Positions 9,084-19,854 of a stretch of 64,000 nucleotides of DNA are shown piece after piece (position 1 is the first letter of the stretch; each line of letters starts with the position of its first letter). Source of the stretch: Tritrichomonas musculus (lineage: Eukaryota; Parabasalia; Tritrichomonadida; Tritrichomonadidae); the NCBI GenBank assembly GCA_039105265.1, contig JAPFFF010000007.1, positions 6,262,001 to 6,326,000 of the forward strand. Reading direction: 5' to 3'. Below the pieces are notes generated by a model, which saw only the letters and a program-made list of their open reading frames with translations, searched no databases and was not told the origin of the DNA. Made by a program: the position numbers and the translations under genes.

Positions 9084-11297
9084 ATGCTTCAAGATTTAAT
9101 AGTTAATTTAAATGCTTTTGAAATTATTGATATGATTGGAGAAGGGAAAATGGGAATAGTTTATTTAGTTCAAGAAAAAAAAACAGGAAAATATTTTGCA
9201 GCAAAAGAATTTTTATCGCCCACACTACAAAAGAATTTCAATGAACAAATCGTCTTATATTCAAAAATTCAAAATCAAGCGATTTTACCATTTTATGGTT
9301 TTAATTATAATAATTTCAATAATGAATCTCGGCCAACAATTTTTACAGAATATATGCCAAATGGCTCAGTTAGTGATTTAGTTAAAAGAAATCGTCAATT
9401 TCAAATATCAAAAAAATATCTTCTTCTTCTTGGTATTGCTCAAGGTATGAAATATTTACATTCACGACAAATCATTCATGGGAATTTACATCCAAATAAT
9501 GTTTTAATAGATCAAAATTATCGACCTTTAATTTGCGATTTTGTCGAAACTACCAATAATGAGCATTTAGATTGGAAAACGATAATTTACAAATCACCAG
9601 AAGTTTTAATAGGCCAAATTCCAACTACAAAGTCAGATGTATATTCATTTTCAATTATTGCATATCGACTCATTACTAACAAACCTCCATATCCATATAA
9701 TGAATCGATTGATGCCTTTAAAAGCAAAGTTACAAATAATGAGCGACCAAATATTTCATATATTAATAACGATTTTCTCAAACGATTATTAATTAAATGT
9801 TGGTCACAAAATCCATCAAACCGTCCTACTTTTGACCAAATAATTGAAGAAATGAAATCAGACTCATTTATTAAAATGATGAATGCAGATAAGAACGAAA
9901 TTAATTCATATTTGAATCTTTTTCCTAATAAATTTCCACCATTAAATTCTACCTCAAATAAAAGCACAGAAAGAAAAAACCAACATCAACAAAATATCAC
10001 ACAATCGCCATCACGATTACCTTCATTATCATCATCATCATCATCTTCAATGAGCAAAAATGACGAATTAAAACGATCGGCTGATAACGGAAATATCGAT
10101 TCTATGTATAAATACGGACGCACTTTATATCATGTTAACAAAGAGGAATCAATTAGATATATCAAAATGGCAGCCGATAAAGGTCATTCTGAAGCCATGC
10201 TTATTTATGGTAATATGCTAAATGAAGGCGATGGAATTTCTCAAAACAAACGAAAAGCTGTTTTATATTATAAAATGTCAGCAGATAAAGGAAATTTAGA
10301 AGCAATGCACAATTATGCTGTCATTTTATATAAAGGTGATGGCGTTCCAATTAATAAACAAGAAGCAGCCAAATATTATAAAATTGCAGCCGATGGAGGT
10401 CATGTTGATTCAATTCATAAATACGCAAATATGTTAAATGAAGGCGATGGAATTTCTCAAAACAAACCTGAAGCATCCCATTATTATAAAATTGCAGCTG
10501 ATAAAGGTGGCAATGCTAAATCGATGCATTCTTATGGTGATATGTTATTTCATGGCGATGGAATTCCAGTAAATAAACTCGAAGCAGCCCGTTATTATAA
10601 AATGGCAGCCGATAGAGGTGACATTAATGGAATGTACGATTATGCATTAATGTTAGATACGGGTGAATACATTAAAAGTAACATACGAGAAGCAGCACGA
10701 TATTACAAAATGGCGGCCGATAGAGGACATGTTAATTCAATGCTTTTATACAGTAATATCATGTTAAATGGCGGCGAAGGAGTTCCAGTAAATAATGAAG
10801 AATCTGCTAAATATTGTAAAATGGCTGCTGATAATGGTGATATTTGTGCTTGTTATTGTTATGGCGATTTTCTATCTAAAGGTGAAGGCGTTCCTGTTAA
10901 TAAACGAGAAGCAGCCAAATATTTTAAAATTGCAGCCGATAATGGCGATCTTGATGGAATGCATTCTTTGGCCCTTATGTATGAAAGAGGCGATGGAATT
11001 CCAGTTAATAAACAAGAAGCGGTTAGATTATATAAAATGGCAATTGATAGAGGAAAAATCGCATCAATGATCAATTATGCTAATATGTTGTTGAATGGTG
11101 AAGGAGTTGCTGTTAATAAACAAGAAGCTATTAGATTATATAAAATGGCAATTAATGAAGGCGATCCTGCTGCAATGTTCAATTATGCTCTTGCCTTACA
11201 TGATGGTAATGGCGTTCCTGTTAACAAAAAAGAAGCTGCTCGATATTTTAGAATGGCGGCTGATAAAGGATATAAAAATGCTTTGAAATATTTGTAA
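9084..11297 (+). CDS. Kinase-like (pseudokinase) domain fused to Sel1-like repeats
   Basis: The 737-residue frame opens with a protein-kinase fold at residues ~11-270: glycine loop IGEGKMGIVYLV, Lys41 in FAAKEF, and the late-lobe features DVYSFSIIAYRL and RPTFDQIIEEM typical of TKL kinases. The catalytic loop reads HGNLHPNN (His132-Gly133-Asn134), so the catalytic Asp and the following Lys are replaced. The DFG motif is DFV (152-154), keeping the metal-binding Asp. This predicts a weak or dead kinase. A Ser-rich linker (~295-325) leads to about 11 Sel1-like repeats of ~36 residues (KYYKIAADxGH...YAxML..GDGVPVNKxEA) to the C-terminus. Sel1 repeats form protein-binding solenoids, so a scaffold role is likely. 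No signal peptide or membrane segment. Confidence 0.92.
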   Translation: MLQDLIVNLNAFEIIDMIGEGKMGIVYLVQEKKTGKYFAAKEFLSPTLQKNFNEQIVLYSKIQNQAILPFYGFNYNNFNNESRPTIFTEYMPNGSVSDLVKRNRQFQISKKYLLLLGIAQGMKYLHSRQIIHGNLHPNNVLIDQNYRPLICDFVETTNNEHLDWKTIIYKSPEVLIGQIPTTKSDVYSFSIIAYRLITNKPPYPYNESIDAFKSKVTNNERPNISYINNDFLKRLLIKCWSQNPSNRPTFDQIIEEMKSDSFIKMMNADKNEINSYLNLFPNKFPPLNSTSNKSTERKNQHQQNITQSPSRLPSLSSSSSSSMSKNDELKRSADNGNIDSMYKYGRTLYHVNKEESIRYIKMAADKGHSEAMLIYGNMLNEGDGISQNKRKAVLYYKMSADKGNLEAMHNYAVILYKGDGVPINKQEAAKYYKIAADGGHVDSIHKYANMLNEGDGISQNKPEASHYYKIAADKGGNAKSMHSYGDMLFHGDGIPVNKLEAARYYKMAADRGDINGMYDYALMLDTGEYIKSNIREAARYYKMAADRGHVNSMLLYSNIMLNGGEGVPVNNEESAKYCKMAADNGDICACYCYGDFLSKGEGVPVNKREAAKYFKIAADNGDLDGMHSLALMYERGDGIPVNKQEAVRLYKMAIDRGKIASMINYANMLLNGEGVAVNKQEAIRLYKMAINEGDPAAMFNYALALHDGNGVPVNKKEAARYFRMAADKGYKNALKYL

Positions 11298-12639
11298 TTA
11301 TTTTAATAAATCAGATTTTTATAATATTAATAAAAATGATATTGAAACAATTAGATATTTGTTATTTAAATTGATAGCAATAAACATGCAGAAAAATAAG
11401 TTAATTTATTTCTAATAACAGGATTTATTACATTTGAGTGCAGATGCCTATTGATGTTTGGTTGACTTAAATATATCATATTAAATTCTTTTATTATTAC
11501 AAAATGATACTCATAATTAAGAAAGAAAAAACAATTAATTTGTTCATTAAATGCATAACTTAATTATTCTCACAAAGAATTTCATTGTCATCGTAATCAT
11601 CAGCATCCAAAAAGGACAAAACATTAATGAATACATATAGGTACATATATTACTTAATATTATTTTAATATATTTTATTTATTTTTTATGTAATGTTTTA
11701 TATTATATTAATATATATATAATATGGTTTATTTTATTTAATATTAAGATAAATTCATAATTATAATTTGAATAAAGATTTATTATTGAAATGACGATCA
11801 TTTTTTTGAATACATGATTTGTTTATATATTGAATAAAATAAATATTGAATTAATATATTTTATATTAATCAATTAAAAAATCTTGATTAATCATTTTAT
11901 TTTTACAATAAAAAATAAAACACAATAATATTCAAAATACAATAAATATTTTTAGTGATATATATACTTGAATACTTTCTTATTTCTTGAAATATATATT
12001 TTTAAACTCTTTTTATGACATTTTACACCATTAAAATAAGCAATTAAAATCAAAACCATTATTTCTCAAAATTAAGTGTATAAATATCTTAAGCACCAAC
12101 ATATACATTAACACATATAATAAAATATCATATGGAAAAGTATTATATAAAATTCTAGGCTGAAAAAAAAGATATGATAAGTTTATATATGAAAAAAATT
12201 TTAATATCTTTTTATTTCTGTTTATAAATCTAATTTAATTTGAAAAATCTAATAATTTAATTAATCTTATGTGTATTAATATAAATATATTTGGAATTTT
12301 CAAAAATCATAAAGATTGAATGAAATATTAAAGATATACCAGATTAAAATTTTTATAAAATAAACAGTGTAAGACATTCTTAAAATGATTATATCGAGCA
12401 ACCAATTAAAAATTATTGATTTGAATGCATATAACTTAATATTGATGGAAATAATGAGATTGGAAAAATTCAAAAAGACGTTAAGTCACTTAACATGAAT
12501 ACCTCTGATCGTTTAGGCAAAATTTTATTCTTTTTTGACCATAACTTTTTTAGAGAGAAGTTCTATTGAATTTTCTATTCTATGAGTTATTTCAATATTG
12601 AAAAGTTTACGAAATAATTGGAAGTAGTTCCTTAAACAT
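11298..12639. other. AT-rich gap
   Basis: No complete gene seen. On the minus strand a short protein-like tail ending at 11560-11562 (NVLSFLDADDYDDNEILCEN) stands out by its acidic composition. It may be the last remnant of a lost gene, but it is too short to call. Confidence 0.4.
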
Positions 12640-13506
12640 TCAATTTATTATATCAAGATTGAATGCTTTGGCAAAAGCATCAATATTAGCTGTATTATAT
12701 CCAATGATGGAGAATGAAATTGTTTCAAAGTAAAACCTTTTCCCTTCATCGACCAAACATCTTTTAAAAGATTGCGCAATGTCTTCAGGCTTGTTAAGAA
12801 AGGCACCGCACCCGAAGGCGCCGAGGACGATGTTTTTCACTCCATTTTCAATTGCACAATTAATTATCGTTTCAATTCTCTTATCGTGAATCAGCTTAAT
12901 TTCATCTCTTGACAAGGAATGGAAAGAGTTGTCAACTGCTGCTGACGAAATAAAAGACGTTAAAAAGGGGCGGTCCAAAATTTTTTTGTCAACAATCCAA
13001 GTTGGGCAATCTGGTGAGTAAATCAAAGAGTCCGAGGCTGCTCCTCTGGCTTTGTGGGGATTACTCTCATGATATTGGTAAAATAAGGATGATTTCGATT
13101 GTTTCAGAGAATAATATAATGCAGAGGAACGACATAAAGTTTCTTCTTGGGCACGACGTCCTTGAAGAACTCCACCTCCTGGTATAGTTGAATTGGCAAA
13201 GTTGAGCGCACAAACATTCTCTTTTTGTTCAATTACACGTAATCGATGAACTGCTTTAAGTGTTGACTCATTTCGTATTTCAATGATGCCTTTATCTTTA
13301 TTTTCAAGAGTTGGAAGTTGATAATCATAATTTTCTGGATAAAATTTTGTATTTGATAAACAATTATAAATAAGATCTGATATATCAACTTTTTTGTTTT
13401 CATTATTAGTATAATATCCCTGATCACAGGAAATTAAGCAATTTCTGGTTGGAATATCAGAGCAATTTAATGCACTTTGCTCTATTTTTTTGATTTTAAA
13501 ATCCAT
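12640..13506 (-). CDS. Bacterial-type poly(ADP-ribose) glycohydrolase (macrodomain, DUF2263-like)
   Basis: Hydrolyses poly(ADP-ribose) chains attached to proteins. The 288-residue protein carries the PARG signature: NFANSTIPGGGVLQGRRAQE at 102-121 completes as GGG-(7)-QEE, with Gly110-112 and Gln120-Glu121-Glu122; the final Glu is the catalytic residue in the family. Further family landmarks are the macrodomain strand IVLGAFGCGAFLNKPEDIA and an upstream TIINCAIENGVKNI helix. Length matches the small bacterial/fungal-type enzymes rather than the large animal PARG, so ancient transfer is possible. No targeting signal. It is divergent from the DUF3447 gene, with 82 bp between the two ATGs. A TCATA initiator-like motif precedes its ATG by about 14 bp. 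Confidence 0.9.
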   Translation of the reverse strand: MDFKIKKIEQSALNCSDIPTRNCLISCDQGYYTNNENKKVDISDLIYNCLSNTKFYPENYDYQLPTLENKDKGIIEIRNESTLKAVHRLRVIEQKENVCALNFANSTIPGGGVLQGRRAQEETLCRSSALYYSLKQSKSSLFYQYHESNPHKARGAASDSLIYSPDCPTWIVDKKILDRPFLTSFISSAAVDNSFHSLSRDEIKLIHDKRIETIINCAIENGVKNIVLGAFGCGAFLNKPEDIAQSFKRCLVDEGKRFYFETISFSIIGYNTANIDAFAKAFNLDIIN

Positions 13507-13588
13507 ATATAAAAAATATGATCAAAACCGGTTTAAAAAGTTTCAAATCGACCGTTTATATCATAATATCAGAAAACAACTTCAATTT
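13507..13588. promoter_or_regulatory. Shared divergent promoter region, 82 bp
   Basis: This short stretch separates the start codons of the PARG gene (leftward) and the DUF3447 gene (rightward), so both promoters must lie in it or in the flanking coding sequence. On the leftward strand a TCATA word resembles the trichomonad initiator (TCA+1Y(T/A)). Confidence 0.45.
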
Positions 13589-14740
13589 ATGAATATTAAG
13601 CAATATATAGACGACATAAATGAAATTCAACATAATATTCTTGAATATATAGAGAAAGAAGATGATGAAGAAGAAAATTTCCAAAATATTATTTCATCAT
13701 TCGAATGTAAAGGTACCACAAAGAGAAAATATGAAATCAAGCTAGTTTTCCGCACATTATTAAAAATAGCACAAAATCATCACAGAACTCCCAATTTTTT
13801 TAGTAAAATCGAACAAATTTTGCTTTATTTCAAAGACGAAATCAAAATTTTTTTCACAAATGCAGATATTTTTGACATATTCAAGAACAACAAAAGGATT
13901 ATTTTATTTCTTCTTGAACAAAAGTTAATGTTTATTGATGAATACGTTTTTTCACATATTTCCAGTCAAAAATTCAATTCTCGAAATTATCACAAATATT
14001 TTGAGCCAGAAATTGAGTCATATTTCTCATCTTTGCATGAATTCATATTATTGAGAACAGATTCAGACAAGGACAAAGACAAAGACGATAAAAAAATTGA
14101 AGATAAAAAAAAATTTGATGATTTTAATTCAAAAAGAAAAAAAGGTGAAAATGAAAACGAACTTTGTCAAATAATTCAACAAGACTTGATTGAAGAATTC
14201 ATCACATTAATTAAAAAAGAGAACTATTCAATTAACAGTCATATTGAGTGCTCAATTTTTGAAACGAATTCATTTTTACTTAAGAATAAAAAATATTCGT
14301 TAATTCAATATGCAACTTTTTTTGGGTCCCCCCAAATTGCCAAATATTTATTTTTGAATGGTGTTAAATTGAATGATTCAATTTGGCTGTATGCAATACA
14401 TGGTGATGATGCTGAAATCATTCGTCTTTTGGAAGATAAATATAAAGTGAAACTTGAAAATAACAGTTCTTTATTATTCAAATGCATTCTTGAATCAATC
14501 AAATGTCATCACAACGATATAACGAATTATCTTCGTTGTAATTATGTAGAAATTAAATTCAGCAACTATTATTATAAGACAGTTCTTCGACAAATGTTTC
14601 ATTATTACAACACTTCTTATTTTTCGGATTATCAAAATAAAAAACTGTTTTTTAAATATGCATGCGAATATGATTATTTTACACTGGTTAAACTTTTCTT
14701 AATAACAAAGGACATAGATCTAAATGAAATAGTCATTTGA
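13589..14740 (+). CDS. DUF3447/ankyrin-type protein, N-terminal part
   Basis: The first in-frame ATG is at 13589; the frame is open further upstream but would overlap the PARG start. The 383-residue product has the trichomonad DUF3447 pattern: an N-terminal helical region (IFDIFKNNKRIILFLLE), an acidic/Lys linker, then ankyrin-like helices (YSLIQYATFFGSPQIAKYLF and SIWLYAIHGDDAEIIRLLE). It ends abruptly at DIDLNEIVI, in the middle of an ankyrin repeat whose second half (MQLAARKNYYDVLNLLLYS) opens the next frame at 14809. So this and the next feature are probably one gene separated by ~65 bp. A paralogue at 58279-56681 is split at the same point. Function unknown; ankyrin and LRR parts suggest protein binding. 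Confidence 0.8.
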   Translation: MNIKQYIDDINEIQHNILEYIEKEDDEEENFQNIISSFECKGTTKRKYEIKLVFRTLLKIAQNHHRTPNFFSKIEQILLYFKDEIKIFFTNADIFDIFKNNKRIILFLLEQKLMFIDEYVFSHISSQKFNSRNYHKYFEPEIESYFSSLHEFILLRTDSDKDKDKDDKKIEDKKKFDDFNSKRKKGENENELCQIIQQDLIEEFITLIKKENYSINSHIECSIFETNSFLLKNKKYSLIQYATFFGSPQIAKYLFLNGVKLNDSIWLYAIHGDDAEIIRLLEDKYKVKLENNSSLLFKCILESIKCHHNDITNYLRCNYVEIKFSNYYYKTVLRQMFHYYNTSYFSDYQNKKLFFKYACEYDYFTLVKLFLITKDIDLNEIVI

Positions 14741-14808
14741 ACAAATAATTTTTTTTTATAAATGATGTTTAAATTTTTTTTTTTTTTATTAATAATGAAA
14801 TTACAGTA

Positions 14809-15630
14809 ATGCAATTGGCAGCAAGAAAGAATTATTACGATGTTTTAAATCTTTTATTGTATTCAAATAGAAACATTAACATTAGCTCCAATTATTTCTT
14901 AGGCTACAATAAGTTAACTCGCATTTCTCTTCCTTCTTCACTCAGAGTAATTGAACATGGTACTTTTATGAATTGTTCTTCACTTGCTGAAATTTCAATT
15001 CCTTCATCAATAACTGAAATAAGAACTTTTGCTTTTAATGGGTGCGAATCATTGAAAAATATAACAATTCCTTCTTCTGTTACTTCTATTGGATCATTTG
15101 CTTTCGGCGGTTGCTCATCGTTAGAGAGTTTTTTAATTGGTTTTCCTTCACAATTGGTTGATATCAAACAAGGAACATTTAGTGGATGCTCTTCATTGAC
15201 ACAAATATCAATTCCTTCTTCTGTTAAATCAATTGGATTTGAAGTTTTTAATAATTGTTCATCATTGGCACAAGTTTCATTTGAAGAACCTTCTTCTTTA
15301 AAAGTAATTAATCAAGATGCTTTCTACAATTGTTCATCACTCACTCAAATAACCATTCCATCTTCTGTCATTTTGATTGGATCAAATGCTTTCAATGATT
15401 GCTCTTCATTGGAGCAAATAACGATTCCTTCTAATATAGAAACTATTGAAGAAAGCACTTTTTCTGGTTGTTCATCTTTGAAAAAAGTTGAAATTCCTTC
15501 TTCTGTTATTTCAATTAAAGAAAAAGCTTTTTATAATTGCTTTTCTTTGGAAGAAATAACTATTCATTCATCTCTAATTAATATTGATGATTTTGCCTTT
15601 CCGGAAAATACAAATATTATAAGAGAATGA
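14809..15630 (+). CDS. Ankyrin half-repeat plus BspA-type leucine-rich repeats (probable 3' part of the preceding gene)
   Basis: Residues 1-25 complete the ankyrin repeat begun in the preceding frame. From residue ~35 to the end run about nine 23-residue LRR_5/BspA repeats with the core F..CSSL..I.IPSSV..I. BspA-type LRRs occur in hundreds of trichomonad proteins and in oral bacteria and mediate binding. There is no signal peptide or membrane segment, so this version is probably intracellular. The ATG at 14809 is likely an internal Met rather than a real start. If the preceding ~65 bp is an intron, exon 2 begins around 14806. Confidence 0.75.
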   Translation: MQLAARKNYYDVLNLLLYSNRNINISSNYFLGYNKLTRISLPSSLRVIEHGTFMNCSSLAEISIPSSITEIRTFAFNGCESLKNITIPSSVTSIGSFAFGGCSSLESFLIGFPSQLVDIKQGTFSGCSSLTQISIPSSVKSIGFEVFNNCSSLAQVSFEEPSSLKVINQDAFYNCSSLTQITIPSSVILIGSNAFNDCSSLEQITIPSNIETIEESTFSGCSSLKKVEIPSSVISIKEKAFYNCFSLEEITIHSSLINIDDFAFPENTNIIRE

Positions 15631-16121
15631 ATTTAATTGTCTTTAAATAATTTTACATATAGAATTGTTATTAGATAAATTATTTTGCTCGAATCCATTT
15701 GAATCAAATTATATAATAGACCTCTTAGTTAAGAGAGGTGGCCGTTAATTAATTTGTCTCAAAGTTCGTTATAATTCTATCCAATTTTATTATCTCCTCT
15801 CAAACCTTGTTAGGATTTTGAGAGAAAAATAGGTACTGATTAACCAAAAGAGACTTTTTGTAAGGATATTCAAAAATTGAGAAGAAAAATTATTTTCTTT
15901 AAATTTTTAAAAGCAGGATCTAGAAACCCTGCTAATGAGTTCCAATATAAATTAAAGATCAAGCCAATTTTAATTGGTCAAGTCATTTAAATATTTATTT
16001 ATTTATTTTCCCAGGAACTCTTTACACAACTGAATGAAAAACAATACAGGTAATAATAATGCAAAGATAAAGGTAAATAAAAGTTTATTTTAATTGTAAA
16101 AGCTTCAATTGAGATATAAAA
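15631..16121. other. Gap between convergent genes, with two small hairpins
   Basis: Two stem-loops are visible: CCTCTTAGTTAAGAGAGG at 15721-15738 and AGCAGG...CCCTGCT at 15912-15933. They could lie in 3' UTRs or belong to a structured RNA. No tRNA-like cloverleaf was found. Confidence 0.4.
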
Positions 16122-18500
16122 TTAACAAACCCAGTTAGATGGAATCATTAAAATTGCAATATCAGAAATATTATTAAATACGTTTAGATCTAAAGATTCA
16201 ATTTCTGTATCGAAATCAATTTCAATAATTTGAAGTTCTCTAGAGCCATAAAAAGCATTTGGACCAATTTCAGTGACATGGGATGGAATTTTGAAGCATC
16301 GAATAGATGTATAACAAAATGCATGGTCGTTTATTTTTTTAAGCTTTGAATCCATTGGAAAATCAATTACTCGAAGATTTTTGCACTCATGAAAAGCTTT
16401 TGAACCAATTTCTATAACTTCCGATGGAATTCTTATATTTTGAATTGATGTATGAATAAATGCTAAATCTTCAATTATTTTAAGTTTTGAATCAATTGGG
16501 AATTCAATTTTTGATAGATTTCTACAACCACAGAAAGAACCTCCTTCAATTCGAGTGACTTGTGATGGAATTCTGATGCTCTTAATTGATGCACAATTAA
16601 ATGCACTTTTGCCAATTTTTTGAAGCTGTGAATCAGCTTGAATATTAAATTGTTTAAGTTTAAAACAAAAAGAAAAAGAACCACTGCCAATTTGAGTGAC
16701 TTGTGAAGGAAGTGTGAATTCTTCAAGTGATGTTCTACTGAATGCCATTTCATCAATGATTTGAAGTTTGGAATCACTTGGAATTTCAACATGACAAAGA
16801 TCCCTACAAAATTCGAATGCATATGAATTAATTCGTTTAATAAAGTTTGGAATTTTAACAGTTTTAACATCACGTGAACAAAAAACAAGACAATCATAAT
16901 TATCTTGTTCGATATTTGCTTTTCCAATGATCATTTTACCTTCATACATTTTGAAACGTGGATTAGATGGATTTACATTAATATTAGTCAAACATTGAGT
17001 ACAATTACACCATCCATCTTTGAGTTCAATAACACTTGATGGAATTGTTAATATCTCGATAAAAGATCCATAAAACGCTTCATTTTCTATCGTTTGAAGT
17101 TTTGAATCATTTTCGAATACGATTATATAAAGTTTTTCACATTGATAGAAAACTCCTTCTTCAATTATTAATACTTGTGATGGAATCTTAATAAATCCAA
17201 TATTTGTATTAGAAAATGCTTTTTTTTCAATCACTTGAAGTTTTGAACCTTCTTCGAATTCAATCTTTTGAAGTTTTGGACAATTATAAAAAGCATTTTG
17301 TTCAATTTTTGTAACTTCGCGTGGAATTATAATGCTTTCAATCATCACATCACTAAATGCTTTTTCTGGAATTGTTTGAAGTTTTGAACCACTTTCAAAC
17401 TCAATTCTTTTAAGATATTGACAATTACTAAATGAACTTATTCCAATTTGAGTTACATGTGATGAAATTACGAAGCTTTCAAGTCCAGAATCGTAAAATG
17501 CACTCATGCCAATTGTTTTAAGTTTTGAATCTTTTGGAATTTCAAAAATTTTAAGTTTTGCACACCGGTTAAATGCACATGAATCGATATGCTCAATAAA
17601 GTCAGGAATTGTCACTTTTTCAATATCTCTAGCACAGAAAACAAGACGATTATATTTATTTTTTGTTTTACTAATAATCATCTTGTTATCTTGGTATCCT
17701 TTGTAATATTGATTTGATGAACTTACTTTGATTTCCTTTAAATTCTTTGTATGCCAACACCAACAATCTTTGAGTTCAGTAACTTGTGATGGAATTGATA
17801 GACTTTCAATTTTAGTATATGCAAATGCTGATTGTTCTATAGTTTGAAGTTTTGAATTTATTGGTATCTCAATTAGTTGAAGTTGTTGACAACCAAAAAA
17901 TGCTTTTTCACAAATTTTCGTAATTTGCGATGGAATTTTGATGCTGGTAAGATTCGTGTAAGAAAAAGTTTCTTTTTCTATCGTTTGTAATTTTGTATTC
18001 ATTGGAAATTCAATCTGTTGAAGATATTTGCATTCAGAAAAGGCACCTTCTTCAATTTGCCTTATTTGTGATGGAATTGTAAAGCTTTCAATTGAGCTTT
18101 CAGAAAAAGCTTTTTTCTTTATAATTTGAAGATTTGAATTAATATCAAATTCTATTTTTCGAAGCATTCTGCAGTGGAAAAAACATTCTTCGCCAATTCG
18201 GGTGACTTTTGAAGGAATTTTTATTGATTCAATGAAGGTTTGCGAAAATGCTTTGTCTTCAATTACTTGAATTTGTGAATCATTGGCAAATTCTATTGAT
18301 TTTATACTGGAGCCTTCAAATGAACTTTTTTGAATAAATGTTATAAGATATTCTTTTTTTAAATGAATCAAAGATTTTGGAATAAATATTTCATTAGTAC
18401 AATTGTCAAATCCAATGACACTTGCCGTCTTTTTTATACTGTTTAAAGAATATATGACGTGATCATGCTCAATTTCTAGTGGTTTAAAAATCTTTTTCAT
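16122..18500 (-). CDS. Large BspA-type leucine-rich repeat protein, 792 residues
   Basis: Nearly the whole protein is ~23-residue LRR_5 repeats of the form L..IEF...SKLQTIE..AFS.T.I.SI.IPSQVT.I. It is interrupted by two related non-LRR inserts (NQYYKGYQDNKMIISKTKN and NPRFKMYEGKMIIGK), each followed by LVFC(A/S)RD(I/V). These inserts at ~260-305 and ~500-550 divide the protein into three LRR blocks and point to an internal duplication. The ATG at 18500 gives MKKIFKPLEIEHDHVIYSLN, with no signal peptide, and there is no C-terminal membrane segment. Secretion by another route, or an intracellular role, is therefore open. Homologous surface BspA proteins of trichomonads bind host or bacterial ligands. 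Confidence 0.92.
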   Translation of the reverse strand: MKKIFKPLEIEHDHVIYSLNSIKKTASVIGFDNCTNEIFIPKSLIHLKKEYLITFIQKSSFEGSSIKSIEFANDSQIQVIEDKAFSQTFIESIKIPSKVTRIGEECFFHCRMLRKIEFDINSNLQIIKKKAFSESSIESFTIPSQIRQIEEGAFSECKYLQQIEFPMNTKLQTIEKETFSYTNLTSIKIPSQITKICEKAFFGCQQLQLIEIPINSKLQTIEQSAFAYTKIESLSIPSQVTELKDCWCWHTKNLKEIKVSSSNQYYKGYQDNKMIISKTKNKYNRLVFCARDIEKVTIPDFIEHIDSCAFNRCAKLKIFEIPKDSKLKTIGMSAFYDSGLESFVISSHVTQIGISSFSNCQYLKRIEFESGSKLQTIPEKAFSDVMIESIIIPREVTKIEQNAFYNCPKLQKIEFEEGSKLQVIEKKAFSNTNIGFIKIPSQVLIIEEGVFYQCEKLYIIVFENDSKLQTIENEAFYGSFIEILTIPSSVIELKDGWCNCTQCLTNINVNPSNPRFKMYEGKMIIGKANIEQDNYDCLVFCSRDVKTVKIPNFIKRINSYAFEFCRDLCHVEIPSDSKLQIIDEMAFSRTSLEEFTLPSQVTQIGSGSFSFCFKLKQFNIQADSQLQKIGKSAFNCASIKSIRIPSQVTRIEGGSFCGCRNLSKIEFPIDSKLKIIEDLAFIHTSIQNIRIPSEVIEIGSKAFHECKNLRVIDFPMDSKLKKINDHAFCYTSIRCFKIPSHVTEIGPNAFYGSRELQIIEIDFDTEIESLDLNVFNNISDIAILMIPSNWVC

Positions 18501-19816
18501 ATCAAAAGAAACAATAAAAAAATGGTTTTCAATATTCTTTAGAAATTCAATAAACTGAAAGTAAAAACTCAGACCACTAATTGAATATAATTTGAATACT
18601 TTATATGATCGTTATAATTTTTTTATATTCAAATTCTTGATCGTATATACGCTTTTATATTCAAAAAATGGTATGAGTTTTTTCCCAATTGAATTTTATT
18701 AATTTTCAATGATTAATGATTTAAAATTGAATAAAAATGGGTTTTACTAAAAAAATAGTTTTGCTCTTTTTTTCATTAGGATCGCTTTCTATTTTCATGA
18801 AAATTAATATAAAAATAATTTTCTTATTGTAAAAAAACAGTTGATACGTACTGCGCTATGTCGTGCTGTTCAATGAGATATGATCAAAAAATAAAAAGAG
18901 TAAAAAACCTTGTTTTGGCGCATAACTGAAAATTTTTAATGACAGCTTCTTGTTGTTGAGTGTATTACGTGAAATTTGGTGTTTTTGATTGAAAATTGGT
19001 TAAAAATTTTATATCAGAATAGATCAAATAATATAACAAATTGTAGTGTTTAAAGAGTAAAAAAATTCTTTGATGCATATTTAGCGATTGCTTGGAGTTT
19101 TTGCTGAGATATTGATGAAATTCGTAAAAAAAAAAGATTGGTAAATAAGATTTTGAGATAAAATTTAAAAATTTTTAAAAATGAGAAGAAATATTTTATG
19201 TCATAATAATTGAGGGAAAAAATAGTGGTCTGCCTTTTTACTTTAAGTTTATAGCTTTCAAAATTGACAAGACTAAAGTTCAAATTATTTTATTAATATC
19301 TTATGTAAAAAAGGGTTTATAAAAAATAAAAAATAAATTTTTAATTTAAAAAATAATAAAGTAATTTTTTATTTAGATTATCTTAACTACATATTATTTA
19401 TTGATATATTTAAATCAATAAATCAACCAAAATCTCAGTACAGTCAGAAAAAACGTATTGGACAGTATTAAATAATCTCGGACTGATTATTTATGATTGA
19501 ATTATGTACATTTGGTGATATCGGTCTTTGGAGTCTAAAAACGATAGTTATCCTAATTTGCTAGGATTTTAACATATATAAAACTTTTTGATAAACATTT
19601 AAATGCTTATGAATGAACATTGAAAACGTATCAGTTTAAGAATGATCAATATAATATTTTTTTTTTTTTTTTTTTCATCGTTTTCGCCATTTGTAATTAA
19701 CCAGACATATGTAATGAAAAAGAAATTATGTTGATTAAGCAAAATCAGAAGAAAAAAGACCAATTTAGCATATATGAAATATACCAACATATTTGGAATT
19801 TTGATAATTTCTATAG

Positions 19817-19854
<38 letters not shown>

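Noticed and set aside
11560-11632. Short acidic coding-like tail on the minus strand
   Set aside because: Only about 24 codons, no start or conserved neighbour; kept as a remark in the gap entry.
15700-15800. tRNA-like GTTCGTTATAATTC word
   Set aside because: No acceptor or anticodon stems can be drawn around it.
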